64,000 nucleotides of DNA, from positions 1,767,310 to 1,831,309 of the forward strand of contig NC_014828.1 of the NCBI RefSeq assembly GCF_000178115.2, given 5' to 3'. The stretch comes from Ethanoligenens harbinense YUAN-3. Lineage in GTDB: Bacteria; Bacillota; Clostridia; Oscillospirales; Ethanoligenentaceae. The translations under genes were made by a program, and so were the position numbers. A model generated the notes under the pieces. That model was not told where the DNA came from, made no database searches, and saw only the letters and a list, made by a program, of their open reading frames with translations. How positions within the stretch are numbered: the first letter of the stretch is position 1; each line of letters begins with the position of its first letter. This document shows positions 30,473 through 39,553 of this stretch, piece after piece.

Positions 30473-30514
30473 CTTTACCTATTCAGTTATGCAACCAAGA
30501 ACTGCCGGTGAAAA

Positions 30515-31111
30515 TTACTCGTCATCCTCATCGGGCTCCGAAAAATCCTCCGTGTCACCGCAGCTTTTCTCTTTCGAGATCGGCATTTGGTCATCGCAGG
30601 AATACGGGGGCTTGGGAAGGGTCGCCACCGTGACATGCTGGATCGTGGTTGCCTTGAATTTCAGGCGCACCACGGTCTTCTCCAGCAATTTGTTGAATAC
30701 CTTGATTCCTTCGACACAGTCTTCATCGTGCCAGATATCCTTGCTGCCTTCGATATCCGCATCCAGCAGTTCGGCCTTGGCACCCTCTTCGACTTTTTCA
30801 CCCGGGAACGGGCAGAGCTCCACAAAGCCACCGAACGGAATCTTGAACGTGCTGTGGTAGACCGCGCCGTTCACCGTGCCGTCATGCACGTGCTCCACCG
30901 TCGTATAAACCACGGTTTTCCAAAGAAAAGCATTGAAAATCACCTTGCCCTTGATGACCTTCGCGGTGTAAACCTCCACCCACTTTTTGATGTCTTTGAC
31001 GGTAAAAACCGGCGGGCTGGGCGGAGAGATGCGCGTATCCTTTTCGATAAAGAACTGTGCTTCTCCTTCGCCTACGATCACGGGCACCTGAAGCGTTTTG
31101 ATCATGCTCAT
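30515..31111 (-). CDS. DUF3794 (SPOCS) domain protein
   Basis: 198 residues. The core (about residues 5-165, with VPVIVGEGEAQFFIEKD, KVIKGKVIFNAFLWKTVVYT and FKIPFGGFVELCPFPG) fits the DUF3794/SPOCS domain seen in clostridial spore proteins such as SipL, but this protein has no LysM. The tail is acidic and ends in EPDEDDE. Start ATG 31111, with AAGGAG 9 nt upstream. It is divergent from the unknown gene at 31292. A role in the spore surface is inferred from the family only. Confidence 0.72.
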   Translation of the reverse strand: MSMIKTLQVPVIVGEGEAQFFIEKDTRISPPSPPVFTVKDIKKWVEVYTAKVIKGKVIFNAFLWKTVVYTTVEHVHDGTVNGAVYHSTFKIPFGGFVELCPFPGEKVEEGAKAELLDADIEGSKDIWHDEDCVEGIKVFNKLLEKTVVRLKFKATTIQHVTVATLPKPPYSCDDQMPISKEKSCGDTEDFSEPDEDDE

Positions 31112-31291
31112 CGCAGTATACTCCTTTTCCTCTTGTCCAGTTGTCGCATGGACAATACCAGTATATTCCAAACAAAGGACGAGCGACATTCCCCGTGTAC
31201 CGTGGGAACCCCGCCGTATTCTGCGCATATACTGGGAACATCATGGCGCCCGCCGTGCGGGCATACCCTTTGCGGAAAGGAGATCGCCGAG

Positions 31292-31987
31292 ATGTCGAGA
31301 ACTTTGGTCGGATCGTGCGAAACGCCCTACCGGAAAACCATCCTCCTGCCCGCCTCCCATTATGAAAGCGAACTGGCGGATGCGCAAACCTGTGTCGAGC
31401 ATATATTCTGTAAGGACCTGGGCGGCGGCGTGATCGCCGCATACGGTTCCTATGCGGTGTTCCTGCTGTTTACATACAAGGATTTCAGCGGAAAGCCCGC
31501 CTGCTTCCACCAGATGATCCGGCAGACGTTTTCCCTGCTGTTTGAAGACGGCGTGCCGGATGCGGACGCATTTGAGATCCAGTTTACCCCACAGGCCGCC
31601 GCCCGGCCCAAAGGCGCGCACGCGATCGAATGGGCGGTGGAAATCACCGCGGCCGCAGGCGTCTCCTTTTATAAGGAAACCATGCCCGCAGAAACGCTTA
31701 TCCCCGCGGCCGCAGAAAAACCGGAGCAGGATGCGCCGCCCCCGCCCGACGGGGAAACAAAGGCCACCCCGGCCGCTTCCCTGCCCGCGCATGCACCCGA
31801 GAAAAACTCGCCGAAACCCACGGAAGACCACGCGCCCGAAACGCCTCCGGACAAAGACGCCGAACCCAAAAAGCCGGAAACCGGCGGGCGGTTCTGGCGT
31901 ATCCGCCCCGATGCGTCTGTTTCTCCGGAGAAACTATTGGAAATGGAAGAAGCACACCGCAGCACATTCATGGAAGAATCGACCTGA
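31292..31987 (+). CDS. unknown protein with Pro-rich tail
   Basis: 231 residues; I recognise no family. The N-terminal part (1-130) looks folded, with VEHIFCKDLGGGVIAAYGSYAVFLLFTY and AIEWAVEITAAAGVSFYKE; the remainder (130-210) is Pro/Glu/Lys-rich and probably disordered. No signal peptide. AAAGGAG lies 9 nt before the ATG. Divergent from the DUF3794 gene across 180 nt, so they may share regulation. The much longer open frame upstream (from 30587) is a shadow of that gene. Confidence 0.75.
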   Translation: MSRTLVGSCETPYRKTILLPASHYESELADAQTCVEHIFCKDLGGGVIAAYGSYAVFLLFTYKDFSGKPACFHQMIRQTFSLLFEDGVPDADAFEIQFTPQAAARPKGAHAIEWAVEITAAAGVSFYKETMPAETLIPAAAEKPEQDAPPPPDGETKATPAASLPAHAPEKNSPKPTEDHAPETPPDKDAEPKKPETGGRFWRIRPDASVSPEKLLEMEEAHRSTFMEEST

Positions 31988-32007
31988 CCATGCCCTGGTA
32001 TCACACA

Positions 32008-32038
32008 AAGAGCCGCGGTCTAAAAGACCGCGGCTCTT
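32008..32038 (+). terminator. terminator after the 231-residue gene
   Basis: AAGAGCCGCGGTCT and its complement AGACCGCGGCTCTT form a 14-bp stem with an A3 loop. It stands between convergent genes and may serve deoC as well. Confidence 0.85.
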
Positions 32039-32073
32039 CCATTCGCAGATATGACCGATACCGGCACGGCCGG

Positions 32074-32775
32074 TTATGCTTCATGCTGCCGTTGCCTGTA
32101 TTCCTCAACGAGAGCGACGCCCGAACTGGTACCCAGCCGTTCCGCGCCCGCTTCGATCATAGCCAGCGCGGTCTCCAAGTCCCGGATGCCGCCGGCGGCC
32201 TTCACCTTCACGCGGTCGCCCGCCAGGCTCTTCATCAACCGGACATCCTCAACCATGGCGCCGGACGGCCCGAACCCGGTGGAGGTTTTGATAAAATCGG
32301 GCCCGACGTTGCGCGCGATCGCACACAGCTGCTTTTTTTCTTCGCCGGTGAGGTAGCAATTTTCAAAAATCACTTTGGAGATCACGTCGTGTGCCCGACA
32401 AACCCCCACGATTTCCCGCATTTCCCGCTCGACATAATCCGGATGCCTGCTTTTCAGCTCCACCAGATTGACCACATAGTCGATCTCGTCCGCGCCGTTT
32501 TCAATCGCTTCCACAGCTTCAAACCGTTTGGCCGCGATGGTAGTCTGCCCCAAAGGGAACCCGACAGCCGCCCCAACATGCACCGAGCTGCCATGCAGCA
32601 GTTCCTTGCAACGCTTTGTCATGGTACTGTTGATCGCCACCATTTTGAACGAATACTGCGCGCTCACCGCACAGAATTGCTGGAAATCTGCATCACACAC
32701 CGCTGGCTTGAGCAGCGTCTGGTCGATCATTGCGGCAAATTGCTGCACGGTCAATGAAATCTGTCCGTTTTGCAA
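32074..32775 (-). CDS. deoC: deoxyribose-phosphate aldolase
   Basis: Cleaves deoxyribose 5-phosphate to glyceraldehyde 3-phosphate and acetaldehyde. Schiff-base Lys lies in VKVKAAGGIRD, with DQTLLKP, GFPLG, KVIFE and TSTGFGPSGA also present. 233 residues. Start TTG 32775, GGGAG 8 nt upstream. It is alone here, separate from the deo operon partners (phosphopentomutase, phosphorylases) that are often adjacent. Confidence 0.95.
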   Translation of the reverse strand: MQNGQISLTVQQFAAMIDQTLLKPAVCDADFQQFCAVSAQYSFKMVAINSTMTKRCKELLHGSSVHVGAAVGFPLGQTTIAAKRFEAVEAIENGADEIDYVVNLVELKSRHPDYVEREMREIVGVCRAHDVISKVIFENCYLTGEEKKQLCAIARNVGPDFIKTSTGFGPSGAMVEDVRLMKSLAGDRVKVKAAGGIRDLETALAMIEAGAERLGTSSGVALVEEYRQRQHEA

Positions 32776-32957
32776 AAAAACATCTCCCTATGTCGTCATT
32801 CCGGAAGCCGGCATATCACCAGACGTTCCATATCTCCAGTCAGACCAATCGTATATATTGTATCATATGCACAAATTTATGCAAGATTTTCTCAAATTTT
32901 ACGGATTATCACCAACGATATCCTTTTAAAGCACTCCGCGGTGAAATGAACGCGCAG

Positions 32958-32985
32958 AAAAAGCGCCCGCGAAACCGCAAGCGCT
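32958..32985 (-). terminator. terminator of the NlpC/P60 gene
   Basis: AGCGCttGCG and CGCgGGCGCT around GTTT on the minus strand, then T5. It lies 37 nt past the stop. Confidence 0.75.
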
Positions 32986-33021
32986 TCCATTGCAGACCGT
33001 ATCCGATATGGGTAAGCAAAG

Positions 33022-34344
33022 TCAATTTAAAAACCGCCGCGCACAGGCAAAGCGGGACGACCAGTAACTCGATGTGACCGAATCATACGTCACGCCCACG
33101 CTGGAATTCTCCGCGTTGACCATCCTGCCGCCGCCGATGTAAATGCCTACATGGTCGATGCCGCTGCCATCCACATTGAAAAACACCAGATCGCCCGGCT
33201 GCAGGTCGTTTCTGCTGACCGACGTGCCCAGAGAAGACTGGGACTGCTCCGCAGCCGAATGTGTCAGACCGATACCGGCAGCTTTTGCAAAGACCCATTG
33301 CACATAACCGGAGCAGTCAAATGTATCCGGCCCGGCGGTTCCAAACACATAGGGGTAACCGACAAACGTTTCCGCATAGTTGATCACATAGGCAGCCGTT
33401 CCGAATCCACCCGGAGGCGCCGTTGCAACGGGGCCAGACGCCGTGCCGGAGCCGCTCTGGGATGCGGACGACGTGCTCCCCGTGCCGGCCTGTGTGGAAC
33501 CGGAAGACCCGCCCGAGTGGGAAGGAACCGAGGCAGCAGACTGCGCGGCCGTCTGTTGTGCTGCTTTCTGCGCGGCGGCTTTTTTTGCAGCGGCGGCTTC
33601 CGCCGCGATCTCCGTATTGATCTGTGCGTCGGTCTTGGCTGCCTGCTGCGTTACGGCACTGATACTCTGCTGCGTGTTGCTGGCATTGGCCTGTACCTGC
33701 GCCACCGTTTGCGTCTGCTGCGCAAGCTGGGCGTTCAGGATGTCCTGCTTGGCAGCCATTGTCCCCTGCTCCTGCAGCAGTTCCTGTTGAGCCTGATCGA
33801 GCACTTTCTTGTCGGCATCCAGTTGAGCCTGTTCCGCCCGAAGCTCATCAATGATGCGATTATCGTGGTCGGAAACGGCTTTCACTATCTCTACCCGGTT
33901 CAAAAAGTCGCTCACACCGTTTGAATTGAGCAGTACAATCAAAAACGAATCGTCACCGGAAACATACATGGCACGAAGGCGCTGTTTTAATAATGTATAA
34001 TCCTGATCAATCTGCTGCTGCGCTGCGGCAATTTCTTTTTCTTTATTGCTGATCTGTGTATTGGTTGAATCAACTTGACTTTGCAGGACTGCCAGCTGTT
34101 TCTGGGTCAGAGCTACTTCGGAACCGATCGCATTCTGTCTGGCCTGCTCAGTTTGAACCTGACTGTTCTGATCCTGAAGCTGTGTCTGCAATTGCTGTTG
34201 CTGCTGCTGTAACGCAGCGTACTGCTGTTTTAAGCTTGTCAGGTCTGCCGCAGTTGCCTGAAACGGCATCCATAACAGCCCTATAGACAGCAAGGCTGTG
34301 CCGGCAACCAAACGGATACTGCACCGATGCTTTTTCAACCGCAT
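33022..34344 (-). CDS. secreted NlpC/P60 peptidoglycan endopeptidase with coiled coil
   Basis: 440 residues. Signal peptide with LVAGTALLSIGLLWMPFQATAA; a long Gln-rich coiled coil (about 35-255, PcsB/CwlO-like); a Ser/Gly-rich linker (about 265-315); and a C-terminal NlpC/P60 domain (320-440) with the catalytic Cys in DTFDCSGYVQW and His in IDHVGIYIGGGRM. It should cut peptide stems of the wall during growth or division, and the coiled coil suggests FtsEX-type control. GGGAGG is 9 nt before ATG 34344. Confidence 0.92.
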   Translation of the reverse strand: MRLKKHRCSIRLVAGTALLSIGLLWMPFQATAADLTSLKQQYAALQQQQQQLQTQLQDQNSQVQTEQARQNAIGSEVALTQKQLAVLQSQVDSTNTQISNKEKEIAAAQQQIDQDYTLLKQRLRAMYVSGDDSFLIVLLNSNGVSDFLNRVEIVKAVSDHDNRIIDELRAEQAQLDADKKVLDQAQQELLQEQGTMAAKQDILNAQLAQQTQTVAQVQANASNTQQSISAVTQQAAKTDAQINTEIAAEAAAAKKAAAQKAAQQTAAQSAASVPSHSGGSSGSTQAGTGSTSSASQSGSGTASGPVATAPPGGFGTAAYVINYAETFVGYPYVFGTAGPDTFDCSGYVQWVFAKAAGIGLTHSAAEQSQSSLGTSVSRNDLQPGDLVFFNVDGSGIDHVGIYIGGGRMVNAENSSVGVTYDSVTSSYWSSRFACARRFLN

Positions 34345-34409
34345 GTGTCCCTGCCTCCCATATCGCCTTACCGGAAAGTAACCAAACTGTAAGTTTTTTT
34401 ACATTTTTC

Positions 34410-34438
34410 ATTTTATCACATATTACACAGATTTTCAA
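34410..34438 (-). promoter_or_regulatory. promoter of the NlpC/P60 gene
   Basis: Minus strand TTGAAA (34438-34433), 17-nt spacer, TAAAAT (34415-34410). Confidence 0.75.
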
Positions 34439-34598
34439 AAGGATTTCCATAAAATCGATAAATATCGGCATTAAATTTCTGGGAACGGTATGAGCATTCA
34501 AAAGCGGTATGTATAGATCCATGTGCCCGGCCTCTGCGATTCGATACCAGCCGGACAGTGGGCCTGTGTATAAAATCCTTGAAACATCACAAAAGCAC

Positions 34599-34627
34599 TT
34601 GCTTTTTTTGCATCGGTTCTTTATAAT
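34599..34627 (+). promoter_or_regulatory. promoter of tRNA-Leu
   Basis: TTGCTT (34599-34604), 17-nt spacer, perfect TATAAT (34622-34627). Confidence 0.8.
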
Positions 34628-34631
34628 AAAA

Positions 34632-34656
34632 AAGCGCTGTTTGTAAAACAGCGCTT
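34632..34656 (-). terminator. hairpin between tRNA promoter and tRNA
   Basis: AAGCGCTGTTT and AAACAGCGCTT, 11-bp stem and 3-nt loop. On the minus strand it runs into T6 and is a good terminator, perhaps stopping read-in from the accessory region; on the plus strand it would be the 5' end of the tRNA precursor. Confidence 0.6.
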
Positions 34657-34674
34657 ATATCATCTCTCATTTGA

Positions 34675-34760
34675 GCCGGTGTGATGGAATGGTAGACGTA
34701 GTGGACTCAAAATCCACCGCTGGCAACAGCGTGCCGGTTCGAGTCCGGCCACCGGCACCA
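34675..34760 (+). tRNA. tRNA-Leu (anticodon CAA)
   Basis: 86 nt with encoded CCA. Acceptor stem GCCGGTG/CACCGGC, anticodon stem GTGGA/TCCAC with loop CTCAAAA (anticodon CAA at positions 3-5), a long variable arm CGCTGGCAACAGCG as expected for class II tRNA-Leu, and TTCGAGTCC T-loop. It marks the left border of the accessory region. Confidence 0.96.
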
Positions 34761-34763
34761 AGT

Positions 34764-34810
34764 TAAAAGCTACATTTATTGTGTTTTTGTACAATGAATG
34801 TAGCTTTTTT
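34764..34810 (+). terminator. terminator of tRNA-Leu
   Basis: AAAAGCTACATT pairs with AATGTAGCTTTT, extended by ATTGT/ACAAT, followed by T-rich sequence. Confidence 0.85.
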
Positions 34811-34874
34811 ATGTATGAAAATAGACTGATACAGATGCCGTTTCTTACCTTATATGACAGAAAGGATGTTCACA

Positions 34875-35774
34875 ATGAGATATGAAGTATTTGAAATTCC
34901 GGCTAAAGCAAAGGCGCCCTTGAGGGTGGCAGCTTATTGCCGGGTTAGTACACCGTCCGAAGAACAGCAGAACAGTCTGGAAACGCAGGTACAATATTAC
35001 GCCGAGACCATCTCAGGCCATATCGGTTGGACTCTCGCCGGTATCTACGCTGAACAAACCTCAGGCACACGATTCGATACCAGAGAAGCGTTCAATCGCA
35101 TGATAATGGATTGCCGCAAGGGCAAAATCGACTACATCATTACGAAATCAGTCAGCCGCTTCGGTCGAAATACGCTACCGTTCATGCAGGGAATCGAAGA
35201 GTTGCTTCAGCGGGGCATCCCTGTCCACTTTGAGTTGGAGGGGTTGAACTCATCCGACTGGCGCATGAAAAAAATCATCACGGCTGCGGCCGCCGTTGCT
35301 CAGAGAGAAAGCGAGTCAAAAAGCGCGGACATCAAATGGGGTATCCGGCACAGTTTTCAAGAAGGGCATGTTAAGCTCAACTACAGTCAGTTTCTCGGTT
35401 ACACAAAGGATGCAAATGGGAAGCTGGTCGTAGTGGAGGGTGAGGCAGAGGTTGTCCGGCTAATCTATGACCTATATTTGAAAGGATATGGCTGCCGTAA
35501 AATCAAGACGCACCTCGAGACAAACGGTATCAAAACGGCAACAGGCAAAATCGTTTGGAGCACCTCAACAATAGACCGCATCCTCTCCAATGAAAAATAT
35601 ATTGGGACCGTATTGTCGCAGAAAACTTTTGTGGAAAACTGCCTGACGCATAAGCAAATGCAAAACACGGGGCAATTTTCTAAATATGTGATCGAAGGTA
35701 ACCACGAGGCGATCATCAGTAAAGAAGTTTTTGAGGAGGTGCAACAAAGAAAACAGGGCGTTCCAGTCAGATAA
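34875..35774 (+). pseudogene. large serine recombinase, C-terminally truncated
   Basis: 299 residues from ATG 34875 (AAAGG 9 nt upstream). Resolvase domain with the catalytic Ser in AAYCRVSTPSEEQQNS (near residue 24) and Arg residues in SVSRFGRNT; then the recombinase domain (SQFLGYTKDANGKLVV, NEKYIGT) and part of the zinc-ribbon region. Members are usually about 500-550 residues; the coiled-coil and C-terminal DNA-binding part are missing and an IS3 remnant lies just beyond. It is probably the decayed integrase of an element next to the tRNA. Confidence 0.8.
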
Positions 35775-35845
35775 CGGTTGGGAGACCGTCCCGGATTTTG
35801 TGTAAACCTCAAAGTGATGTAAAATGGATGTACTACCACGGCGGT

Positions 35846-36390
35846 TTATGAAAAATGGCCAAACGGAAAATCACACCAGAGAGACGCGCGCAACGGAAGC
35901 AAACCAGTGCGGCCCTTGTTTCGCTCATAGCTGGCTTTCAGCACATCATAAATTTTCCGATTTTCCCATTTGGTTGCGCTTTCCGGGCAGGCCAACCACC
36001 GGTAATATCCGCTTGTGGAGACTTTCAATACCTGCGCATCTTCTCCACAGAATGCTCCCCGCTGCGTTCACGGATTACTTCATATTTTTTCTCTGGCTTT
36101 GACTGAAGACGGACGCCGCTTTTTTTAGGATCTCTAACGTGTCCTCCAGATCCGCTTTTCCCTTGCGGAACTGGCGGTTCTCTTCCTCCAGCTGCCGCAG
36201 GCGGACTTTTTCGGCATCGTGGCTGCCCGCCTAGGCGGCGAGCCAATGCTCCATGGTCCCTCTGAGCACACCCAGATTCCGGCATGCCTCCGCAATGCTC
36301 TGCTTGTTTTTCAATACCAACTTGACAGCCTCTCGCCTTAACTCTTCGCTGTGCCAGCTCCCATTGCTTTTCCCCGTGATGGAACACCCC
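35846..36390 (-). pseudogene. IS3-family transposase remnant (orfA with stop, orfB start)
   Basis: Minus strand. The orfA part reads SEELRREAVKLVLKNKQSIA, CRNLGVLRGTMEHWLAA, then an in-frame TAG, then VRLRQLEEENRQFRKGKADL and ILKKAASVF, typical of IS3 OrfA with its leucine zipper. The orfB start MKVSTSGYYRW follows in another frame and breaks off after KASYERNKGRTG. No orfB catalytic core remains, so the element is dead. Confidence 0.8.
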
Positions 36391-36467
36391 TCCGTAGTGC
36401 CTTTATTTTACACTACTCCTGACCGTCCATCAAATCGGGTATGGCTCAGGTCGTATATAGCAATTTC

Positions 36468-36496
36468 TTGAGATTTTCTGTACAATGTTCTATAAT
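36468..36496 (+). promoter_or_regulatory. promoter of RexAB-like pair
   Basis: TTGAGA (36468-36473), 17-nt spacer, perfect TATAAT (36491-36496), 27 nt before the ATG. Confidence 0.8.
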
Positions 36497-36523
36497 AAAG
36501 TAAATATAGGGGGAGGGTATGAT

Positions 36524-37470
36524 ATGTCAACAAAAAATGTATATTTTTACAAGGTATCCCTTTTTGAAAGCAATCCAAACGTAGAGCATCCTATCGACCA
36601 ATTAAAGGCTCTCTTTGATGAAATTTTCAATGCGAATGTACGTAACAGCGCCATTGCTCTGTCCCACGACGACATAGAGCCAATAATAATGGACATAATA
36701 AACATAATAGTGAGTATTTATTTGCTAGACTTTCAAAAAAACGCCCTAACAATACATTACAAAAAAGAGATTATGGTACCCTTGCAATAGATGACGTCCT
36801 CGCAGCGGATGAAGTCAGTAAAAAGGGAATCGAATTGTTTACTTATTGCATTTTGGGATATAAACATGGGGTATTATCCATTGCCAACTCAAAGGGCGCA
36901 CCTAAAGAAACCTCATTAAATAGACTGTTTCAGCTATACAACAACCATTATTATTTGAACGCAGATCCAGTACCTAACAGTGACTTAATTAAAGAACTCT
37001 ATGAGTCTGATTCGTCTATACTAAATCGAATATGTGTTGAAATACCTACACCCGACGCAACTGTATTAGAGCAAGCCCTTAAAATGACAGATTCTGAACT
37101 AATCGATGCCGTAAGCAAAAACACACAATCAGTTATATTTGAGGTAAAACCGCAATATCGCAGTGATTTGACTAAAGATCCAGATCTTGTAAAGCGTTTA
37201 ATTGATGCCTTCCGGAAAAGTAAAGACAGTTTTTCGAAAGTCATACTTCATGGGAAAACCGAACATCGTGGGAAGCAAGTTGGATATGATTTGTTCGAAG
37301 AATATTTTAAATATCCAATTGAAATAACAGAATACCATCAAGAATACAACCGGAAAGTCGAATATCCAAAAGAAAAAATCCAAGCGGACTATAGAGGAAA
37401 TATGATGGATATATATAATGAATTTAAGAATATCATTTTGGCATTTTGTGATAGAGCGCCAACAGAATAA
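36524..37470 (+). pseudogene. RexA-like cytoplasmic protein, interrupted by a frameshift
   Basis: Starts MSTKNVYFYKVSLFES behind GGGGGAGGG. The first frame ends at 36790, but another frame carries on the protein from around 36700 (NSEYLFARLSKKRPNNT ... YCILGYKHGVLSIANSKGAP) to 37470, giving about 315 residues once one base is added or removed near 36690-36715. I recognise no named family with certainty. The order of motifs (a FxFxxxGxxxGxA-like strand, an LxxA..M..ExI..V.KNTQSVIFEVKP segment, a polar C-terminus) and the following 4-helix membrane gene recall lambda RexA/RexB. Function as phage exclusion is inference. Confidence 0.6.
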
Positions 37471-37502
37471 TTCATACATAAAAATGAAAAGGAGGGGTGG
37501 CA

Positions 37503-38042
37503 ATGAAAAAGCGATTGATAATCCCACCGGTAATTATCTCCATGATCGTAACTTGTTTTTTTTATTTGGTAAACCCCCCCTTCCTTTCTTGTGCAAACCA
37601 ATCCGGATTTCACTTTAATATGGTAACCATTAATTCTATATTTGCTGGATTTTTATACACCAATTACTCTTTGCTGCTGGGTTTATTAGATAATGACACT
37701 GTTCAAAAATTGTTGGGAACCTCTGTTATTCGGCGAAGAAACGATCGCATATTTGCAGGCATTGTATGTGCAGTTATCTCAATAATCACTGGAGTAATTC
37801 TTGCAATTGTTACTGCTGGGAACACAACAAATAGCGTTTCTAAAGCTGTAAATATTTCTGGAAATTGGATTTTGACCTTTCTTTGGGCAGCAGAGTGTGT
37901 ATTTATGGTTTTTGGGATATTTTATTTTACAATATCAATCAGGGAAATGCATATGCTTGTTAATGCTGCTGGACAGCCCAAGAAGAAAGTGAAGCAAGAT
38001 GTAATCGACGACGTAAAGAAAGTAGTAAAAAGAGAAAAATAG
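37503..38042 (+). CDS. four-helix membrane protein, RexB-like in layout
   Basis: 179 residues. ATG 37503 follows AAAGGAGGGG. Helices at about 6-24 (IIPPVIISMIVTCFFYLV), 44-62, 80-103 (FAGIVCAVISIITGVILAIV) and 116-136, with a Lys-rich cytoplasmic tail (KKKVKQDVIDDVKKVVKREK). Size and topology match lambda RexB, an ion-channel-like exclusion protein, though I see no certain sequence identity. It lies 32 nt after the RexA-like gene and shares its promoter. Confidence 0.6.
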   Translation: MKKRLIIPPVIISMIVTCFFYLVNPPFLSCANQSGFHFNMVTINSIFAGFLYTNYSLLLGLLDNDTVQKLLGTSVIRRRNDRIFAGIVCAVISIITGVILAIVTAGNTTNSVSKAVNISGNWILTFLWAAECVFMVFGIFYFTISIREMHMLVNAAGQPKKKVKQDVIDDVKKVVKREK

Positions 38043-38057
38043 CGAGCGGTTTTCATT

Positions 38058-39047
38058 TTATAGCAGTACATTTTTTACAAGAAGGGATATCGTTCCATCA
38101 GGATTATTAATAAACTCTATAGCATCACCATCTTGATATAACGCTACAGGAATTTTGATTTCAATTCCATCGGAAGTTTTTACCGACTGCTTTTCAAGTC
38201 GTTTAATTGTAGCTTTTGATACTTTTATAGTATCTGTATTTTTAATGCTTTTATCTTTAAGAGTGTCTTCTAACGACTGCGCTATTTGGGGATATTGATA
38301 GTATATTTCCTGACACAATTCATTTATATCCACTTCATTATTATTAATAATTTGCTTATTTATTTTTGATGTAATTTCACGTTCCATATTGCCCTTATCA
38401 TTTGGAATTTCTTTACTGATTTTTATCACTGCTTTTTTTAGTGCAGTGAATTTTTCTCTTTCAGATACATTGGACTGACAATCTAGTATATATGTGGATA
38501 AATAAAAATCTTTGACTCCATCTATTTCATATTTTTTTTCAGATAGCAATATTTCATGCGTGGAACAATTAACAGTAAATGCTTCTTCTATCCTACTTGC
38601 AGGGCTGGGTAGAAGGGTCTGCTGTGGAATTATGGACAAAGCTTGCTGAGAATTGACTTTTTGATAATGATGTATATAACCATCACGATAATTCATTTTC
38701 AATACGGAAAAATATGTGTCATTTGTTTGATCATTCCATAATATACAAACTAAATCTGCATGAGGTATCAATGGGTTACGGAGCATAATCTTAAAATACT
38801 CCGTAGCAATATACTGGGTCTTTGCAACGAATTGATCTGACAAACCGTCTAACACTTTCAAGAATTGTGAATGTTCCCTAAAAATGCATTTCTTGGAAGC
38901 ATCATCGTCTATGCACTTTTGGATGTGATTTTTTAGATAATCACATATATTATAATTCTCAATGGCCAAGCAGTTATCCGATAAAACAGGCATAGTAATG
39001 TTTGTATCTAATACGTGCAAAATAGCCGAGCTGATAGTTATATCCAT
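38058..39047 (-). CDS. nucleoid-associated protein, NdpA/YejK-like
   Basis: 329 residues, convergent with the RexB-like gene (15 nt apart). The N-terminus SSAILHVLDTNITMPVLSDN, the internal LIPHADLVCILWND and YFSVLKMNYRDGYIHHYQ match the 37-kDa nucleoid-associated protein family (PF04245). The C-terminal region (about 205-329) is predicted helical and basic. Such genes are frequent on mobile elements. AT-rich codons differ from the core genes. The cellular role is not established. Confidence 0.65.
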   Translation of the reverse strand: MDITISSAILHVLDTNITMPVLSDNCLAIENYNICDYLKNHIQKCIDDDASKKCIFREHSQFLKVLDGLSDQFVAKTQYIATEYFKIMLRNPLIPHADLVCILWNDQTNDTYFSVLKMNYRDGYIHHYQKVNSQQALSIIPQQTLLPSPASRIEEAFTVNCSTHEILLSEKKYEIDGVKDFYLSTYILDCQSNVSEREKFTALKKAVIKISKEIPNDKGNMEREITSKINKQIINNNEVDINELCQEIYYQYPQIAQSLEDTLKDKSIKNTDTIKVSKATIKRLEKQSVKTSDGIEIKIPVALYQDGDAIEFINNPDGTISLLVKNVLL

Positions 39048-39538
39048 TTTTTACCTCGCGTCATGTTTCATATATTGATTTCAAAAAATGCAATCCTATA
39101 TTAATTTAACTTTTTAAAGCAGCAGTGTCAAGAAGTATGCACAAAAATGCCTACAAATTTTAGCTAAAAAAATCAACCAGCGATGGAGGAATCTTGGAAA
39201 GCGCCCTTCAGATACTTCAACAATTTTTGGGCATAGTTTACTGTCCCCCTCCCAAGCGAATGTCTCACGACGCCGCTCAATCAGAGACCCGCAGCCATTT
39301 TCCCTTTTGCGTGACCCATTCTATCTTATCGGATCTCATGCCGATTCGTTATTGTTCTTCTTTCCTACAATGTTTTGCGACCTTGCGGGGGATTCCGCCC
39401 TCTCGCAAACCATCTATATTTTTTATGACCACACTTTCCATCATATCCACGAAAAAGGATAAAACAGGAAACCCGATTCGCCTTGTGCGGACTGGGTTTC
39501 TTCGTTTTTTTGCATATTTTTCAGAATGGATGCGCACA
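39048..39538. other. gene-poor stretch
   Basis: I see no convincing gene. Short frames exist on both strands (for example a 62-codon minus-strand frame at 39349-39537) without ribosome sites. AAACCC and GGGTTT with a following T-rich run at about 39468-39515 may be a weak terminator. The sequence may be debris of an older element, interrupted at its right end by IS66. Confidence 0.4.
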
Positions 39539-39546
39539 CCTGAAAA
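39539..39546. repeat. left target-site duplication of IS66
   Basis: CCTGAAAA, identical to 41976-41983, directly abuts the left inverted repeat. Eight bp is the expected IS66 duplication length. Confidence 0.92.
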
Positions 39547-39553
39547 GTAACCG

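Noticed and set aside
30587-31291. 5' extension of the 231-residue gene
   Set aside because: It runs antisense through the DUF3794 gene; the ATG at 31292 has its own ribosome site.
39349-39537. 62-codon minus-strand frame beside IS66
   Set aside because: No ribosome site and no recognisable family; retained only as gene-poor sequence.
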